A DNA stretch of 45,544 nucleotides from contig JAJZDM010000016.1 of the NCBI GenBank assembly GCA_021806005.1, positions 1-45,544 of the forward strand, given 5' to 3'. The notes under the pieces were generated by a model. The model did no database searches. It had not been told where the DNA came from and worked only from the letters and a program-made list of their open reading frames with translations. This DNA is from Acidobacteriota bacterium (GTDB lineage: Bacteria; Acidobacteriota; Terriglobia; Terriglobales; Acidobacteriaceae). The position numbers and the translations under genes were made by a program. Below are positions 1-8,908 of the stretch, one piece after another (position 1 is the stretch's first letter; each line of letters opens with the position of its first letter).

Positions 1-209
1 ACCAGCAACTTCAGCCGGCGGTTCTCGTCCTCCAGTGCCTTCAACCGCTGCGCCTCGCTCACGTCCAACCCGCCGAACTTCTGCTTCCAGCCGTAGAACG
101 TCGCCGCCGAGATCCCGTGCTCACGGCACAACTCCGCCGTCTTCACCCCAGCCTCGCCCTGCTTCAGTATTCCGATGATCTGCTCTTCATTAAACCGGCT
201 CTTCTTCAT
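1..209 (-). CDS. IS3-family transposase OrfA (partial)
   Basis: The minus-strand frame starts at ATG 209 with MKKSRFNEEQIIGILKQGEA and continues with the usual OrfA signature: a helix-turn-helix region (ELCREHGIS, ATFYGWK) and the start of a leucine-zipper-like segment (LKALEDENRRLK). OrfA binds the element ends and, through programmed frameshifting with orfB, forms the DDE transposase OrfAB. About 69 codons are visible and the rest lies outside the window. No disabling change is seen in the visible part, so the element may be intact. Confidence 0.9.
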   Translation of the reverse strand, partial: MKKSRFNEEQIIGILKQGEAGVKTAELCREHGISAATFYGWKQKFGGLDVSEAQRLKALEDENRRLKLL

Positions 210-280
210 ACTTCCGTCCTCTCAAGTAATTTACGAGAGAACTCCAGCTTCAACTGGTAGAGATTCCAGGGGGCAGGTCA
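1..280 (-). mobile_element. IS3-family insertion sequence, left part only
   Basis: Reading the minus strand from position 280, the sequence begins TGACCTGCCCCCT, which resembles the terminal inverted repeat of IS3-family (IS407-like) elements. About 70 nt of leader follow and then an orfA reading frame starting at 209. The element runs off the left edge of the window, so its transposase orfB, right end and target duplication cannot be seen. The inner end lies only about 6 bp beyond the stop codon of the neighbouring dioxygenase gene, so the insertion is intergenic and does not disrupt that gene. The boundary at 280 is inferred from the repeat-like end, not from a matched pair of repeats. Confidence 0.75.
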
Positions 281-286
281 GTACGC

Positions 287-1081
287 CTAGAGCAGGGAGC
301 TCTGGCCAACCTGGACAGCCAGCATGGAAATTGATCCACCATCAACGCCTTCGACAGGGAAGGTGATGCGTTCACCCTGTTGGCGGGTGGCAAGGACATA
401 CAGCATCGGGAGATAGTGGTCTGGCGTGGGAATCGAAAGAAGCGCCTCCGGTCCGAGAGTTTCATAGTGAATCAGCTGCCGGAACTCTCCGGCGAGCATC
501 ATCTCCTTTGCGGATGTCTCAAAGCGAATTGCCCAATCGTATGGATCCGGCATGTGGTGTCCCCACGCGTAGGTGCGCAGATTGTGCACCAGGTTACCGC
601 TTCCGAGAATGAGGACTCCGTCCTCCCGCAAGGGTGCAAGTCTCTTCCCGATCTCAAAATGGAAGGAGGCCGGCTTCGATTCGTCGATGCTCAACTGAAC
701 GACCGGGATATCAGCTCGTGGATACAGGTGCTTGAGAACCGACCACGTTCCATGATCGAGGCCCCAGGAGTTATCGAGGCTAACCTCCAGAGGAGCGAGC
801 AACTGCTGGACCTTGCGGGCCAGCATGGGATCGCCCGGGGCAGGATACTGCACTTGAAACAGCTCCTGAGGGAATCCACCAAAATCGTGAATCGTCCGCG
901 GCGACGTCGCGATGGTTACGCCGGTCTCCGGAACAAACCAGTGAGCGGAGATAGAGAGAATGGCTCTTGGCCGGTACAACGCTTGACCTATGCGGCTCCA
1001 CGCCCTTGTGTAGGTATTGTTTTGCAGGGCATTCATCGGATTGCCGTGACCCAAAAAAATGGCAGGAAGCATCTTGCTCAT
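287..1081 (-). CDS. ygiD: YgiD-type extradiol dioxygenase (4,5-DOPA dioxygenase family)
   Basis: The product of 264 aa belongs to the class III extradiol ring-cleavage dioxygenase family (LigB-like), whose E. coli member YgiD opens the ring of DOPA-like catechols. Family motifs are in order: LGHGNPMNAL at 10-19, SAHW at 45-48, HDFGGFP at 65-71, DHGTWSVL at 109-116, GSGNLVHNL at 160-168 and TPDHYLPML near 219-227. H12, H47, H166 and H222 are the candidate metal ligands. Length is normal for the family and no signal peptide is present, so the enzyme is cytosolic. The start is supported by a GAGGAG ribosome site upstream of ATG 1081. The gene appears monocistronic, and an IS3-family element has landed just after its stop codon. 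The natural substrate is unknown. Confidence 0.9.
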   Translation of the reverse strand: MSKMLPAIFLGHGNPMNALQNNTYTRAWSRIGQALYRPRAILSISAHWFVPETGVTIATSPRTIHDFGGFPQELFQVQYPAPGDPMLARKVQQLLAPLEVSLDNSWGLDHGTWSVLKHLYPRADIPVVQLSIDESKPASFHFEIGKRLAPLREDGVLILGSGNLVHNLRTYAWGHHMPDPYDWAIRFETSAKEMMLAGEFRQLIHYETLGPEALLSIPTPDHYLPMLYVLATRQQGERITFPVEGVDGGSISMLAVQVGQSSLL

Positions 1082-2021
1082 GTGGCGTACTCCTCTCTGG
1101 TTGAAACCGCCATTGCCGAGATCATACTAAGAGTTTTGGCTTCTGGATCGACAGTGATCTTGCGCCTAGACCGAGCATACCGATTCGGATTGATTGGTGC
1201 GAGACCCGATCATCTCGTCGTAGACGCCACCTGCCTGCAGCGACATGGTTCCCGCGGCCAGCGATTGCGCGTGGGGCCAGCGTCGTCGGGTTCGGCTGGC
1301 GGGGAGGCAACAGGCGTGGAGTGCATAAGCCTGCACGGATAGTTGTGAGGCGCCGTCTATCGAGGTCCTTCACCCGCAGCGATTCGAACAATGTCTCCCT
1401 GGCGGCGTTTACTGGGTCGTGGTCCTTCCGGCTCATTCAGGCAGGGAGGCCATGCTGATCCAAGAGCCCGGCGAAGTACTGGCTGGCAGTACTGGCTCCA
1501 TCGAACAGCAATGAGCGAGGGCCTTCTGCGGTATCCTCATCCACTTCTTCATCCCTTCGCAGCGTAAACCTCTTGCCAAGGTGAGTGTTTTGCGAGTGCA
1601 AGCTCAATTCGCCGGATATTCGCGAAAGCCTTTTCCGCACGATCCATGCCCAAGCGGGATCAAAGGTCGCAAAGAATCAACAGGGGTTAGGAGCCCTTAA
1701 CAAGCTGTGATTTGCCCTCTTCACGCCTGGAAACTTTTGTGTTGACGATCCTTTTCCCGATGATCTAGTATTTCCCAGATCATCAAATGGCTACGTTGCC
1801 AAATTGCTCGAGGCAACGCAGAGCGCTTTAGCGATAACTGGTTTGCTTCTCCAGGCAAGAGAGGTGTCGCCCAAACCTGGGGCGATCTCGCGAACCTGAA
1901 CGGGCAGCGCAGAGCCTGAAGCGGGCAGTAGAAAGCTCAACGCCGCACCAAGTTTGTTGCTCGTGGTTTTGGTGGATACAGCGCCATCGCGGGCCAGAAA
2001 TTACTATTTTGGAGGCACAAC
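1082..2021. other. 940-bp intergenic region without a convincing gene
   Basis: I see no recognisable gene here. A minus-strand frame of 67 codons (1640-1437) has ordinary protein-like composition but no recognisable domain. It is followed directly (TGAATG) by an arginine-rich frame that looks like noise. The part nearest the receptor gene holds a promoter-like site and an inverted repeat (1742-1784), so much of the region may be a long leader or decayed coding sequence. Confidence 0.5.
1742..1784 (+). promoter_or_regulatory. Promoter-like site with an overlapping inverted repeat
   Basis: A -35-like TTGACG (1742-1747) is followed after 18 bp by TAGTAT (1766-1771), a four-of-six match to a -10 box. 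A perfect 8-bp inverted repeat, GATGATCT at 1759-1766 and AGATCATC at 1777-1784 with 10 bp between, straddles the -10. The half-site centres are about 18 bp apart, as expected for a dimeric repressor binding two successive major grooves. If used, the transcript would have a leader of about 240 nt before the receptor gene. No regulator is identified. Confidence 0.4.
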
Positions 2022-5000
2022 GTGCAGACAGTAGTGCAAAAAGTAGATAAGTGGTTGCACTCCACAGGGTCATTCATCATCTCTTCCAGCGGCTTGAGAT
2101 GCTGGTCACGCAGCGCAGGGCTGCTCTTACTCACCGCTCTCCTGCTGGTTCCTTCTGTATTGAAGGCCCAGATCGGCGGTACCGGAACCATCCAGGGAAC
2201 TATCACTGACTCAACGGGGGCGGTCATTCCTCATGCCCGGGTGACGGTCATGAATAAGGCCACCGGGGTGGAGACCGCCATGCCGACAGACTCAAGCGGT
2301 TTCTACGCGATCTCTACGCTTCCCGCGGACACCTACAAGGTGACGGTTGCGGCGCCGGGGTTTGAGAAGCTGGTGCGGGATAACGTAGCCCTGAACGGCT
2401 TGCAGGTTCTGGGGCTCAATCTCAAGCTGACCGTTGGCTCGACCAGCTCCACGGTAACTGTTACCACGGCCCCTCCCCCGCTGGATACCACCAATGCCAC
2501 GCTTGGTGGAGCGATTGACAATCAGACATACTCCAAGACGCCTTTGGAGATGGGAGAGTTTGGCCAGAGTTCCCAGCGTCGTGCGACCGACGTAGCCTTT
2601 CTCGTGGTCGGTGTTGATCCTGAGATTGCCGGCAACAACGCGACGGATGAGCCCATGATCATCAACGGCAATCCGAGCGCAACCCAGATGAACATCGATG
2701 GCGTTCCGTTCGACACGGCGACCGCGATGGGTGATCCCCGTTTTGTCTGGACATCGATTCCAGCAGAATCCGTGAATCAGTTCCAGGTGGAGACGACAGG
2801 CTTCTCCGCGGAGTATGGCGGTCTGGGCGTTGAGAACTTTACCCTGAAGTCAGGCACCAACCATCTGCATGGGACGCTCTATACCATTGCCCGCAACACG
2901 GCATTCGACGCTTCAGGCTTCATTCCGGTGACAAACAAGATCACCGGCCAGAAGGTGAAGACTCCGGAGCATCAATGGGAGAACGGCGCCAATTTTGGGT
3001 TTCCGATCCTGCGTAACAAGCTGTTCCTGTTCGGTTCGTATACGAACTACCGCTATTCTTCTGTGACACCTCCGAACTACGAGACGATTCCCACTCCGGC
3101 AGAACTCTGCGGCGACTTCTCTGCTGCGGATGCTGGTGGGAAATATCCTATCTATGATCCCAGCACCCAGACTTCGAGCACGACAGCCCCAACGCGCTCG
3201 CAGTTTTATGGAGCAGCTTATACGCCAACCGGTGGTTGCGGTAGCGGACCGATCACGGCAAACGTCATCCCCCAAAGCGAGCTCTCGCCGCAGGCCGTTT
3301 ACTTCCAGCAGTTCTGGAAGGGGATCAACTACGACAACTCGAATAGCACGGATAACTACATTGGAACGTTCCCCTTCGGTCTCTCAAACTGGTCGACCGC
3401 AAACAAGATGGATTGGGATATCTCGTCGAAGCAGTACATCAGCCTGATGGCGAACTTTGGCCGGCAGTCGACGGTGAATGATTCGAGTCAGACAACGGAT
3501 GACGGACCCTTCCCGTATAGAGCGTCCAAGGCATATAACCCCCGCACGGCCGTAATGCTCGTCACCCATAACTATGTCTTTACGCCGAATCTGCTTAACC
3601 AGGTGAATCTGGGATTTGCTGAGTATCATGACGACTCATTCAATCTGGCCCTTGGAACGCCTGCGTGGACCGCAGCGGCCGGTGGCATCACAAATATTCC
3701 CGTGGGACAGGCATCAGAGTCTTTCCCCACGGTGAAGTGGAGCGGCAATGATGCCCAGGCTCAGTGGGCCGGTGCTGCAACGTATTCCGCGAGCAGCGAA
3801 GACACATGGTCGTTCAAGGACAACGTGCAGTGGGTTCACAAGCAGCACTCCATCACCATCGGAACCCAAATCCAATGGTTCAGTCTCCACGAGTTGCCTG
3901 CTATCGGAAACAGCACGCCACTGGCGCTTCAATTCAGCTCAAGCCAAACGGCTCAGTTCAGCAGCGGCACCACCCTCAACCAGAACACTGGACTTCCATT
4001 TGCCAGCTACCTGGTGGGTGCGGTTGGTTCCGGTAACTACACGCAGTACGGAGCCGGTTATTTAGAGACGTTCTCTTTGAATCACGAAGCCGCGGTTTAT
4101 GTGAATGACAACTACCGGGTCACCCCAAAGCTGACCCTGAACCTTGGACTTCGCTGGCAGTATGAGTCGCCGCTCGTAGAAAAGAACGATCACTACGAGT
4201 TCATGAATCCAAACAGCATCAACTCTGCGACCGGCACGCCGGGCATCATGCAGTTTGCCGGTGACGGTACAGATGGGTGCAACTGCAGAACGCCGGTGCA
4301 CACGTACTTCAAAGACGTAGGGCCGAGAATCGGCCTGGCTTACGCCTTGAATAACAAGACGATCATTCGTAGTTCTTTTGGCATCTACTACGGAATGCTT
4401 CCTGGTGGCACGACCGACAATGGCGTAGCGCAAAGCGGTCTGCAGAATGGCTTCTCAGACTCACCCAACCCGCCAAGCCCAGGGCTCTCGCTCCCCGCGT
4501 TTTATTTGAACAGCAGCGGGTACAACGCAAACCTCTCGAACTCCGCCTTTGGAGGGCCTGGCTTTAGCGCAACCACGCCTCCCATCATTGATCCCCTGTA
4601 TGGAACCTATTACGCGACAGATGTGACGAACACGGAACACCTCTCTCAGACTCTCGGCTTCCTGGATCCGATTCTGGGCGCCCGGCAGCCGGAGTATCCG
4701 TCCTGGTCTGTCGGCTTCCAGCGGCAGTTGACTTCAGCCATCACAGCCACAGTTGCCTATGTGGGGAACGAGGCTCACTTCCTGTATGCAGGCAACGCAC
4801 GCGGTGTCTACAACAACCAGATCAATCCCGAATATCTCTTTCTGCAGGGGCTCACATCCGAGCCATCCACTATAGCGAATGTGGCAGCAGCGGCGGCTAT
4901 CAATCCGAACGTCCGTTATCCATATGCGGCGTTCCCGCAGGCTGCCCCAGGGACCATCGGTCAGATGCTGAAGCCGTTTCCCCAGTACAGCGGGGTGAAC

Positions 5001-5867
5001 GATATGTACAGCAACGTGGGCAACTCCCACTACAATGCTTTGCAGATCTCCATCACTGGCCACAAGAGCCATGGGCTCAACTTCCTGATCAACTACACGT
5101 ACAGCAAGACGGTTGATGACGACGGTACCTTCCGCGCCGGCTATGCCATTCCGGCAGGTCTGGTAGCGGGTGAACCGACCAAAGCCTATGCCATCCACGA
5201 AATCGACAGGTCTCTCAGCGTAATTGATCTGCCTCAAGATATTACGGCCATGGGAACATACGATCTTCCCTTTGGTAAAGGGATGATCGGCGGTAATAAC
5301 CGAGTACTGAGCAGCATCATCGGAGGGTGGGAGTTCGATGCACTCTACACCTATGTCGATGGGCTTCCTCTGGCGTTGACAGGTTCAACCTGCACAACAG
5401 CTCTTGGGGAATGCATGCCCAGCTACAACCCAAATTTCGTTGGCACCCTGATGCCATACGGAAAATGGGGCAAGGGAGCAACCGCAGCGAACCTCGGGAC
5501 CCGGCAATACATCAATCCCAACGCGTTCCTTACCACAACCTCATCCAACTTCGGCTACCAGAACGGCGGCTACCTCATTGGCAATACTTCCCGTACGGCG
5601 CCTTTGGGATTGCGCGGCCCCAGCAACTATGACATCGATGCTACGCTGAACCGCACTTTCAATGTCTGGCGTCAGGGCAGGGTTAAGTTCGTCTTCTCTG
5701 TGAGTGCCTTCAACGTATTCAACCATGTGTGGTTTGGTAGCCCAACAACCAACACCGTGGGTGGATCCTCCATCAACACTTCTGTAGGAAATCCCAACTT
5801 TGGCACTGTCACGGCTCAGGCAAACAGCCCGCGTCAGTTCCAGTTCGCAGGCCACATCAACTTTTGA
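2022..5867 (+). CDS. Oar-like TonB-dependent outer-membrane receptor
   Basis: The product of 1281 aa is a large Oar-type TonB-dependent receptor of the kind expanded in Acidobacteria. Residues 1-50 form an export signal with a hydrophobic core (LLLLTALLLVPSV) ending near KAQ. Residues about 55-145 form a carboxypeptidase-regulatory-like beta-sandwich (GTITDSTGAVIPHARVTV, GFYAISTLPADTYKV). The plug region follows (FNIDGVPFD-like stretch and FQVETTGFSAEYGG, about 225-270), and the remainder is a beta-barrel ending in an aromatic-rich strand (FQFAGHINF). The GTG start at 2022 is chosen because GGAGG lies at 2011-2015. Adjacent downstream pectin-degrading genes suggest an oligogalacturonide-type ligand, but that is inference from position. 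A strong hairpin follows the stop codon. Confidence 0.9.
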   Translation: MQTVVQKVDKWLHSTGSFIISSSGLRCWSRSAGLLLLTALLLVPSVLKAQIGGTGTIQGTITDSTGAVIPHARVTVMNKATGVETAMPTDSSGFYAISTLPADTYKVTVAAPGFEKLVRDNVALNGLQVLGLNLKLTVGSTSSTVTVTTAPPPLDTTNATLGGAIDNQTYSKTPLEMGEFGQSSQRRATDVAFLVVGVDPEIAGNNATDEPMIINGNPSATQMNIDGVPFDTATAMGDPRFVWTSIPAESVNQFQVETTGFSAEYGGLGVENFTLKSGTNHLHGTLYTIARNTAFDASGFIPVTNKITGQKVKTPEHQWENGANFGFPILRNKLFLFGSYTNYRYSSVTPPNYETIPTPAELCGDFSAADAGGKYPIYDPSTQTSSTTAPTRSQFYGAAYTPTGGCGSGPITANVIPQSELSPQAVYFQQFWKGINYDNSNSTDNYIGTFPFGLSNWSTANKMDWDISSKQYISLMANFGRQSTVNDSSQTTDDGPFPYRASKAYNPRTAVMLVTHNYVFTPNLLNQVNLGFAEYHDDSFNLALGTPAWTAAAGGITNIPVGQASESFPTVKWSGNDAQAQWAGAATYSASSEDTWSFKDNVQWVHKQHSITIGTQIQWFSLHELPAIGNSTPLALQFSSSQTAQFSSGTTLNQNTGLPFASYLVGAVGSGNYTQYGAGYLETFSLNHEAAVYVNDNYRVTPKLTLNLGLRWQYESPLVEKNDHYEFMNPNSINSATGTPGIMQFAGDGTDGCNCRTPVHTYFKDVGPRIGLAYALNNKTIIRSSFGIYYGMLPGGTTDNGVAQSGLQNGFSDSPNPPSPGLSLPAFYLNSSGYNANLSNSAFGGPGFSATTPPIIDPLYGTYYATDVTNTEHLSQTLGFLDPILGARQPEYPSWSVGFQRQLTSAITATVAYVGNEAHFLYAGNARGVYNNQINPEYLFLQGLTSEPSTIANVAAAAAINPNVRYPYAAFPQAAPGTIGQMLKPFPQYSGVNDMYSNVGNSHYNALQISITGHKSHGLNFLINYTYSKTVDDDGTFRAGYAIPAGLVAGEPTKAYAIHEIDRSLSVIDLPQDITAMGTYDLPFGKGMIGGNNRVLSSIIGGWEFDALYTYVDGLPLALTGSTCTTALGECMPSYNPNFVGTLMPYGKWGKGATAANLGTRQYINPNAFLTTTSSNFGYQNGGYLIGNTSRTAPLGLRGPSNYDIDATLNRTFNVWRQGRVKFVFSVSAFNVFNHVWFGSPTTNTVGGSSINTSVGNPNFGTVTAQANSPRQFQFAGHINF

Positions 5868-5912
5868 GGAGCTCGTCGTAACTCTTCAAAACTGCTGAAA
5901 GCGACTAGAAGA

Positions 5913-5957
5913 GGCACAGCCGAGGGAGATGCGAGAGCATCTTTCCTCGGCTGTGCC
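5913..5957 (+). terminator. Long hairpin after the receptor gene
   Basis: A 13-bp perfect stem pairs GGCACAGCCGAGG (5913-5925) with CCTCGGCTGTGCC (5945-5957). A second 6-bp stem (AGATGC with GCATCT) is closed by GAGA, a GNRA tetraloop. Only one small asymmetric mismatch (G against TT) separates the stems. No T-tract follows on the plus strand, so it may act as a transcript-stabilising or processing hairpin as well as a terminator. It lies 46 bp after the receptor stop codon. Confidence 0.6.
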
Positions 5958-6308
5958 GCCTAAATCCATCTGTCCAACGGAATCAATCCGCTTCGAAGCC
6001 TGCAAGCAGGCAGGATTCCTGCCCAGGGTGCCTTGCTTGATCGCCGCATACAGTTCGATCGCGAGTGGCGGAAGTGATGATGCGAGAGGTTTGGTGCCCC
6101 GTGTCCGCCTTGGCTGGTATCTCTGTATGGACGCCAGGATTTCCGCAGTGGCGTCCACACCCGGTCAAATACAGACAGTTCTTCTGGGAAGCGGTTAGGC
6201 CGTGAGTTGCGAATCTGACCCCTGGTCTCTCCGCAGCCTGAATGGCCCTTAGGATGACCAATATCTGCATTGCGCGAAATCAGTAGAACCTGAAGTTCAC
6301 GAGGCAAA
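5958..6308. other. Intergenic region before the pectate lyase gene
   Basis: No gene is supported in these 350 bp. Short open frames exist on both strands, but one overlaps the hairpin at 5913-5957 and none shows a domain or a good ribosome site. The promoter of the pectate lyase gene may be here, but I cannot pick a clear one. Confidence 0.4.
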
Positions 6309-7619
6309 ATGAAACGCAGTCAAGGAGTGTTGGCGCTGGTTCTTTGTCAGCTGTGTGTGATGACACCTCTGGCTGCCTCGGTGATCGGCACGAATCCACC
6401 TGCCCAACCGGTCACGAAGCTTAATATTGAACAACTGCCTGCACAAGAGCAGGGAGCCTGGCTTGCGTATCTGGAGCGATCCCAAAGGGTGCGTCAGAGA
6501 GACAAGGATGTCTTCCAGGCGGAGTTGAAGGGCAGTGGACTTGCCAAACCGCTGGAACCGCCTCACAGCGATTCCGCTCGCAGCATCCCTTTGGACAGGA
6601 GCGCCACCTGGTATGCCAGCGCTGAAGCGCAGCACATCGCTGATGTGATTGTTTCCTTCCAGACGCCAGCGGGAGGGTGGGGAAAAAATATGGATATGAC
6701 CGGGGAGGTGCGGCGCCCCGGGGAAAAGTACGCTCCCAATAATCTTTCGCGGTATCTTGCGCCGGGGGATTTTGACACTCCGCTCGAACCCGACTGGAAC
6801 TATGTTGGGACTATCGACAATGATGCTACTACTACGGAGCTGCAGTATCTGGCGAAGGTGATCACCGCCGTTGGGGTAGGGCGCGGCCGGCGATATCAGG
6901 ATTCCTTTGAACGCGGCGTTCATTATCTGCTGGATGCCCAGTATCCAAACGGCGGCTGGCCCCAGGTGTGGCCGCTGGAGGGGACTTACCACGATGCCAT
7001 TACCTACAACGACGATGCGATGGTCGAGACGATGGAGGTGATGCATGACACAGCGGAAGGGCAGGCCCCATTCAGCTTTGTTCCAAGGCCTCTGCGTGCC
7101 CTTGCGGCAGCCAGCTTCTCGCGCGGCATTCGGTGCATTCTGGCGACCCAGATCCGCTCCGGCGGCATGTTGACTGTCTGGCCGCAGCAGGATGCTCCGC
7201 TTACCCTGATGCCAGAGTCGGGGAGAAACTTCGAGCCCCCGGCGGCGAGCGCCAGTGAGAGCGCAGATGTGTTGCTGTTGCTGATGAATGATCTTCCACA
7301 TCCAAGCAGGACGGAGCAGCGCTCCATCCGCGATGCGGCGGCGTGGTTTAAAAAGACAGCGATCTATGGCCAGGCGTGGAAGCGGACACCGGAGGGGAGG
7401 GATATTGTGCCTGATCCGGGAGCGGGTCCGCTGTGGGCGCGGTACTATCAGATTGGCACAGACAGGCCCATCTTTGCGGATAGGGACAAGACGATTCATG
7501 ACCAGGTGGCTGAGTTGTCGAAGGAGCGGCGGAACGGCTATGCGTGGTACAGTTCCAGTTCGCAGAAGGCTCTCGATCGTTATGAGGTGTGGAGTAAACA
7601 GCAGGCGAGTCCCCAATAG
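6309..7619 (+). CDS. Pectate lyase, polysaccharide lyase family 10
   Basis: The product of 436 aa matches PL10 pectate lyases, which cleave polygalacturonate by beta-elimination to unsaturated oligogalacturonides. Visible family signatures are GGWGKNMDM at about 118-126, TIDNDATTTELQYLA near 169-183, YPNGGWPQ near 212-219, ITYNDDAMVE near 231-240, and LWARYYQIGTDRPIFADRD near 376-394. An N-terminal signal peptide (MKRSQGVLALVLCQL, cleavage near LAAS) sends it to the periplasm or outside. The next gene starts 3 nt after the stop and encodes a GH105 enzyme acting on unsaturated sugars, so the two form a coherent pectin-processing operon behind an Oar-like receptor. Confidence 0.93.
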   Translation: MKRSQGVLALVLCQLCVMTPLAASVIGTNPPAQPVTKLNIEQLPAQEQGAWLAYLERSQRVRQRDKDVFQAELKGSGLAKPLEPPHSDSARSIPLDRSATWYASAEAQHIADVIVSFQTPAGGWGKNMDMTGEVRRPGEKYAPNNLSRYLAPGDFDTPLEPDWNYVGTIDNDATTTELQYLAKVITAVGVGRGRRYQDSFERGVHYLLDAQYPNGGWPQVWPLEGTYHDAITYNDDAMVETMEVMHDTAEGQAPFSFVPRPLRALAAASFSRGIRCILATQIRSGGMLTVWPQQDAPLTLMPESGRNFEPPAASASESADVLLLLMNDLPHPSRTEQRSIRDAAAWFKKTAIYGQAWKRTPEGRDIVPDPGAGPLWARYYQIGTDRPIFADRDKTIHDQVAELSKERRNGYAWYSSSSQKALDRYEVWSKQQASPQ

Positions 7620-7622
7620 CCG

Positions 7623-8873
7623 ATGACCCATCTTCTCCGATCCTCCGCAGTGTTGGCTCTGGCCTGCTTGCTTTGCGGCGAGGCCTCGAGAGGCTCTTCG
7701 CCGGCGACGGGACACGCTGCCCGGCGGACTTCATCGCGGAGGCCTGCAACGGCGAGTGTGCGGGAAGATGCGAGATCGCTGATGGTCGACTTTGCGAATG
7801 GAGCGATGGCCCGCTGGCCCAGAGGGCGCTTTGTGGCCCCAGGTGCTGCCTGGAAGTGGAATTACGAACTGGGAACGCTGCTCGAGGGGATGGATGCAGT
7901 TTGGGAAGAGACGCGGGATCCAAGGGTCTATCGTTATATTCGCAGTTCCATAGATCCATTTCTGGGGCCAAATGGGTCCATCCTGACCTACAAAGCGGCC
8001 GACAAGGAGCTGGACAATATTCTTCCAGGACGGCAGTTACTGCTGTTGTACGAGAGGACGCACGATCTTCGTTATGCCGAAGCTGCGGCTGTCCTGTATC
8101 ACCAACTGGTTGAGCAGCCGCGCACGCACGAGGGTGGGTTCTGGCACAAGCAGCGCTATCCGGAGCAGATGTGGCTTGATGGCCTGTACATGGCGGAGCC
8201 GTTTTACGCGCAGTACGCTTCCATGTTCCATCATCCCGAGGCGTTTGCCGATATCACGCACCAGTTTGCACAGATCCAACAGCACGCGTTCGATCCTGCC
8301 AGCGGTCTGCTCTTTCATGGCTGGGATGAGTCCAGGAGGCAGCGATGGGCAGATCCAAAGACAGGAACATCTTCGCAGGTGTGGGCCCGCGGTATGGGTT
8401 GGTATCTGATGGCGCTGGTGGACACTCTTCCGTACTATCCAGCGAATGATCCAGGCCGGAAGGTGCTGCTGGAGATTCTGCGCCGCGAAGCCTCGGCGGT
8501 CATTCTCTATCAGAGCGCTGACAGCGGCTTGTGGTTCGAGGTCATGGACAAGGCCGATGCCCCGGGGAACTATCCGGAGTCCTCTGCCAGTTGCATGTTT
8601 GTCTATGCGCTTGCGAAGGGCGTGCGGCTTGGCTACCTGCCAGAGGCGGATCTGCGTGCGAGTGAGCATGGCTATCAAGGGATCGTAAGCCACTTCGTCA
8701 AGGTGGGTGCGGATGGATCGACCGAGTTGACGGGTACCGTGAAGGGGGCAGGGCTTGGGGGGGATCCTTACCGTGACGGGAGCTACGAGTACTATCTGAG
8801 CGAGAAGGTGATTGCCAACGATCCCAAAGGCATTGGAGCGTTTCTTCTGGCAAGTGCTGCCTTGGCGAGATAA
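7623..8873 (+). CDS. Unsaturated rhamnogalacturonyl hydrolase, GH105
   Basis: The product of 416 aa is a YteR/RhiN-type GH105 enzyme. It hydrates and removes the unsaturated uronic acid left at the non-reducing end of oligosaccharides after lyase action. The alpha/alpha barrel signatures include RYPEQMWLDGLYMAEPFYA with the likely catalytic D186, SGLLFHGWDES, SQVWARGMGWYLMALVD, and the C-terminal GAGLGGDPYRDGSYEYYLSE. An N-terminal hydrophobic segment (VLALACLLCG) indicates export. The gene begins 3 nt after the pectate lyase stop and is surely cotranscribed; no separate strong ribosome site is visible, so translation may be coupled. A following gene is convergent. Confidence 0.92.
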   Translation: MTHLLRSSAVLALACLLCGEASRGSSPATGHAARRTSSRRPATASVREDARSLMVDFANGAMARWPRGRFVAPGAAWKWNYELGTLLEGMDAVWEETRDPRVYRYIRSSIDPFLGPNGSILTYKAADKELDNILPGRQLLLLYERTHDLRYAEAAAVLYHQLVEQPRTHEGGFWHKQRYPEQMWLDGLYMAEPFYAQYASMFHHPEAFADITHQFAQIQQHAFDPASGLLFHGWDESRRQRWADPKTGTSSQVWARGMGWYLMALVDTLPYYPANDPGRKVLLEILRREASAVILYQSADSGLWFEVMDKADAPGNYPESSASCMFVYALAKGVRLGYLPEADLRASEHGYQGIVSHFVKVGADGSTELTGTVKGAGLGGDPYRDGSYEYYLSEKVIANDPKGIGAFLLASAALAR

Positions 8874-8908
8874 GGGGTTTCGATGCTCACCTGCGGGCTT
8901 TGGGCGGC

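Noticed and set aside
5929-6198. 89-codon frame after the receptor gene
   Set aside because: It runs through the hairpin at 5913-5957 and shows no coding features.
6297-7715. Minus-strand frame of 472 codons
   Set aside because: Complement of the pectate lyase gene; Arg- and Pro-rich noise.
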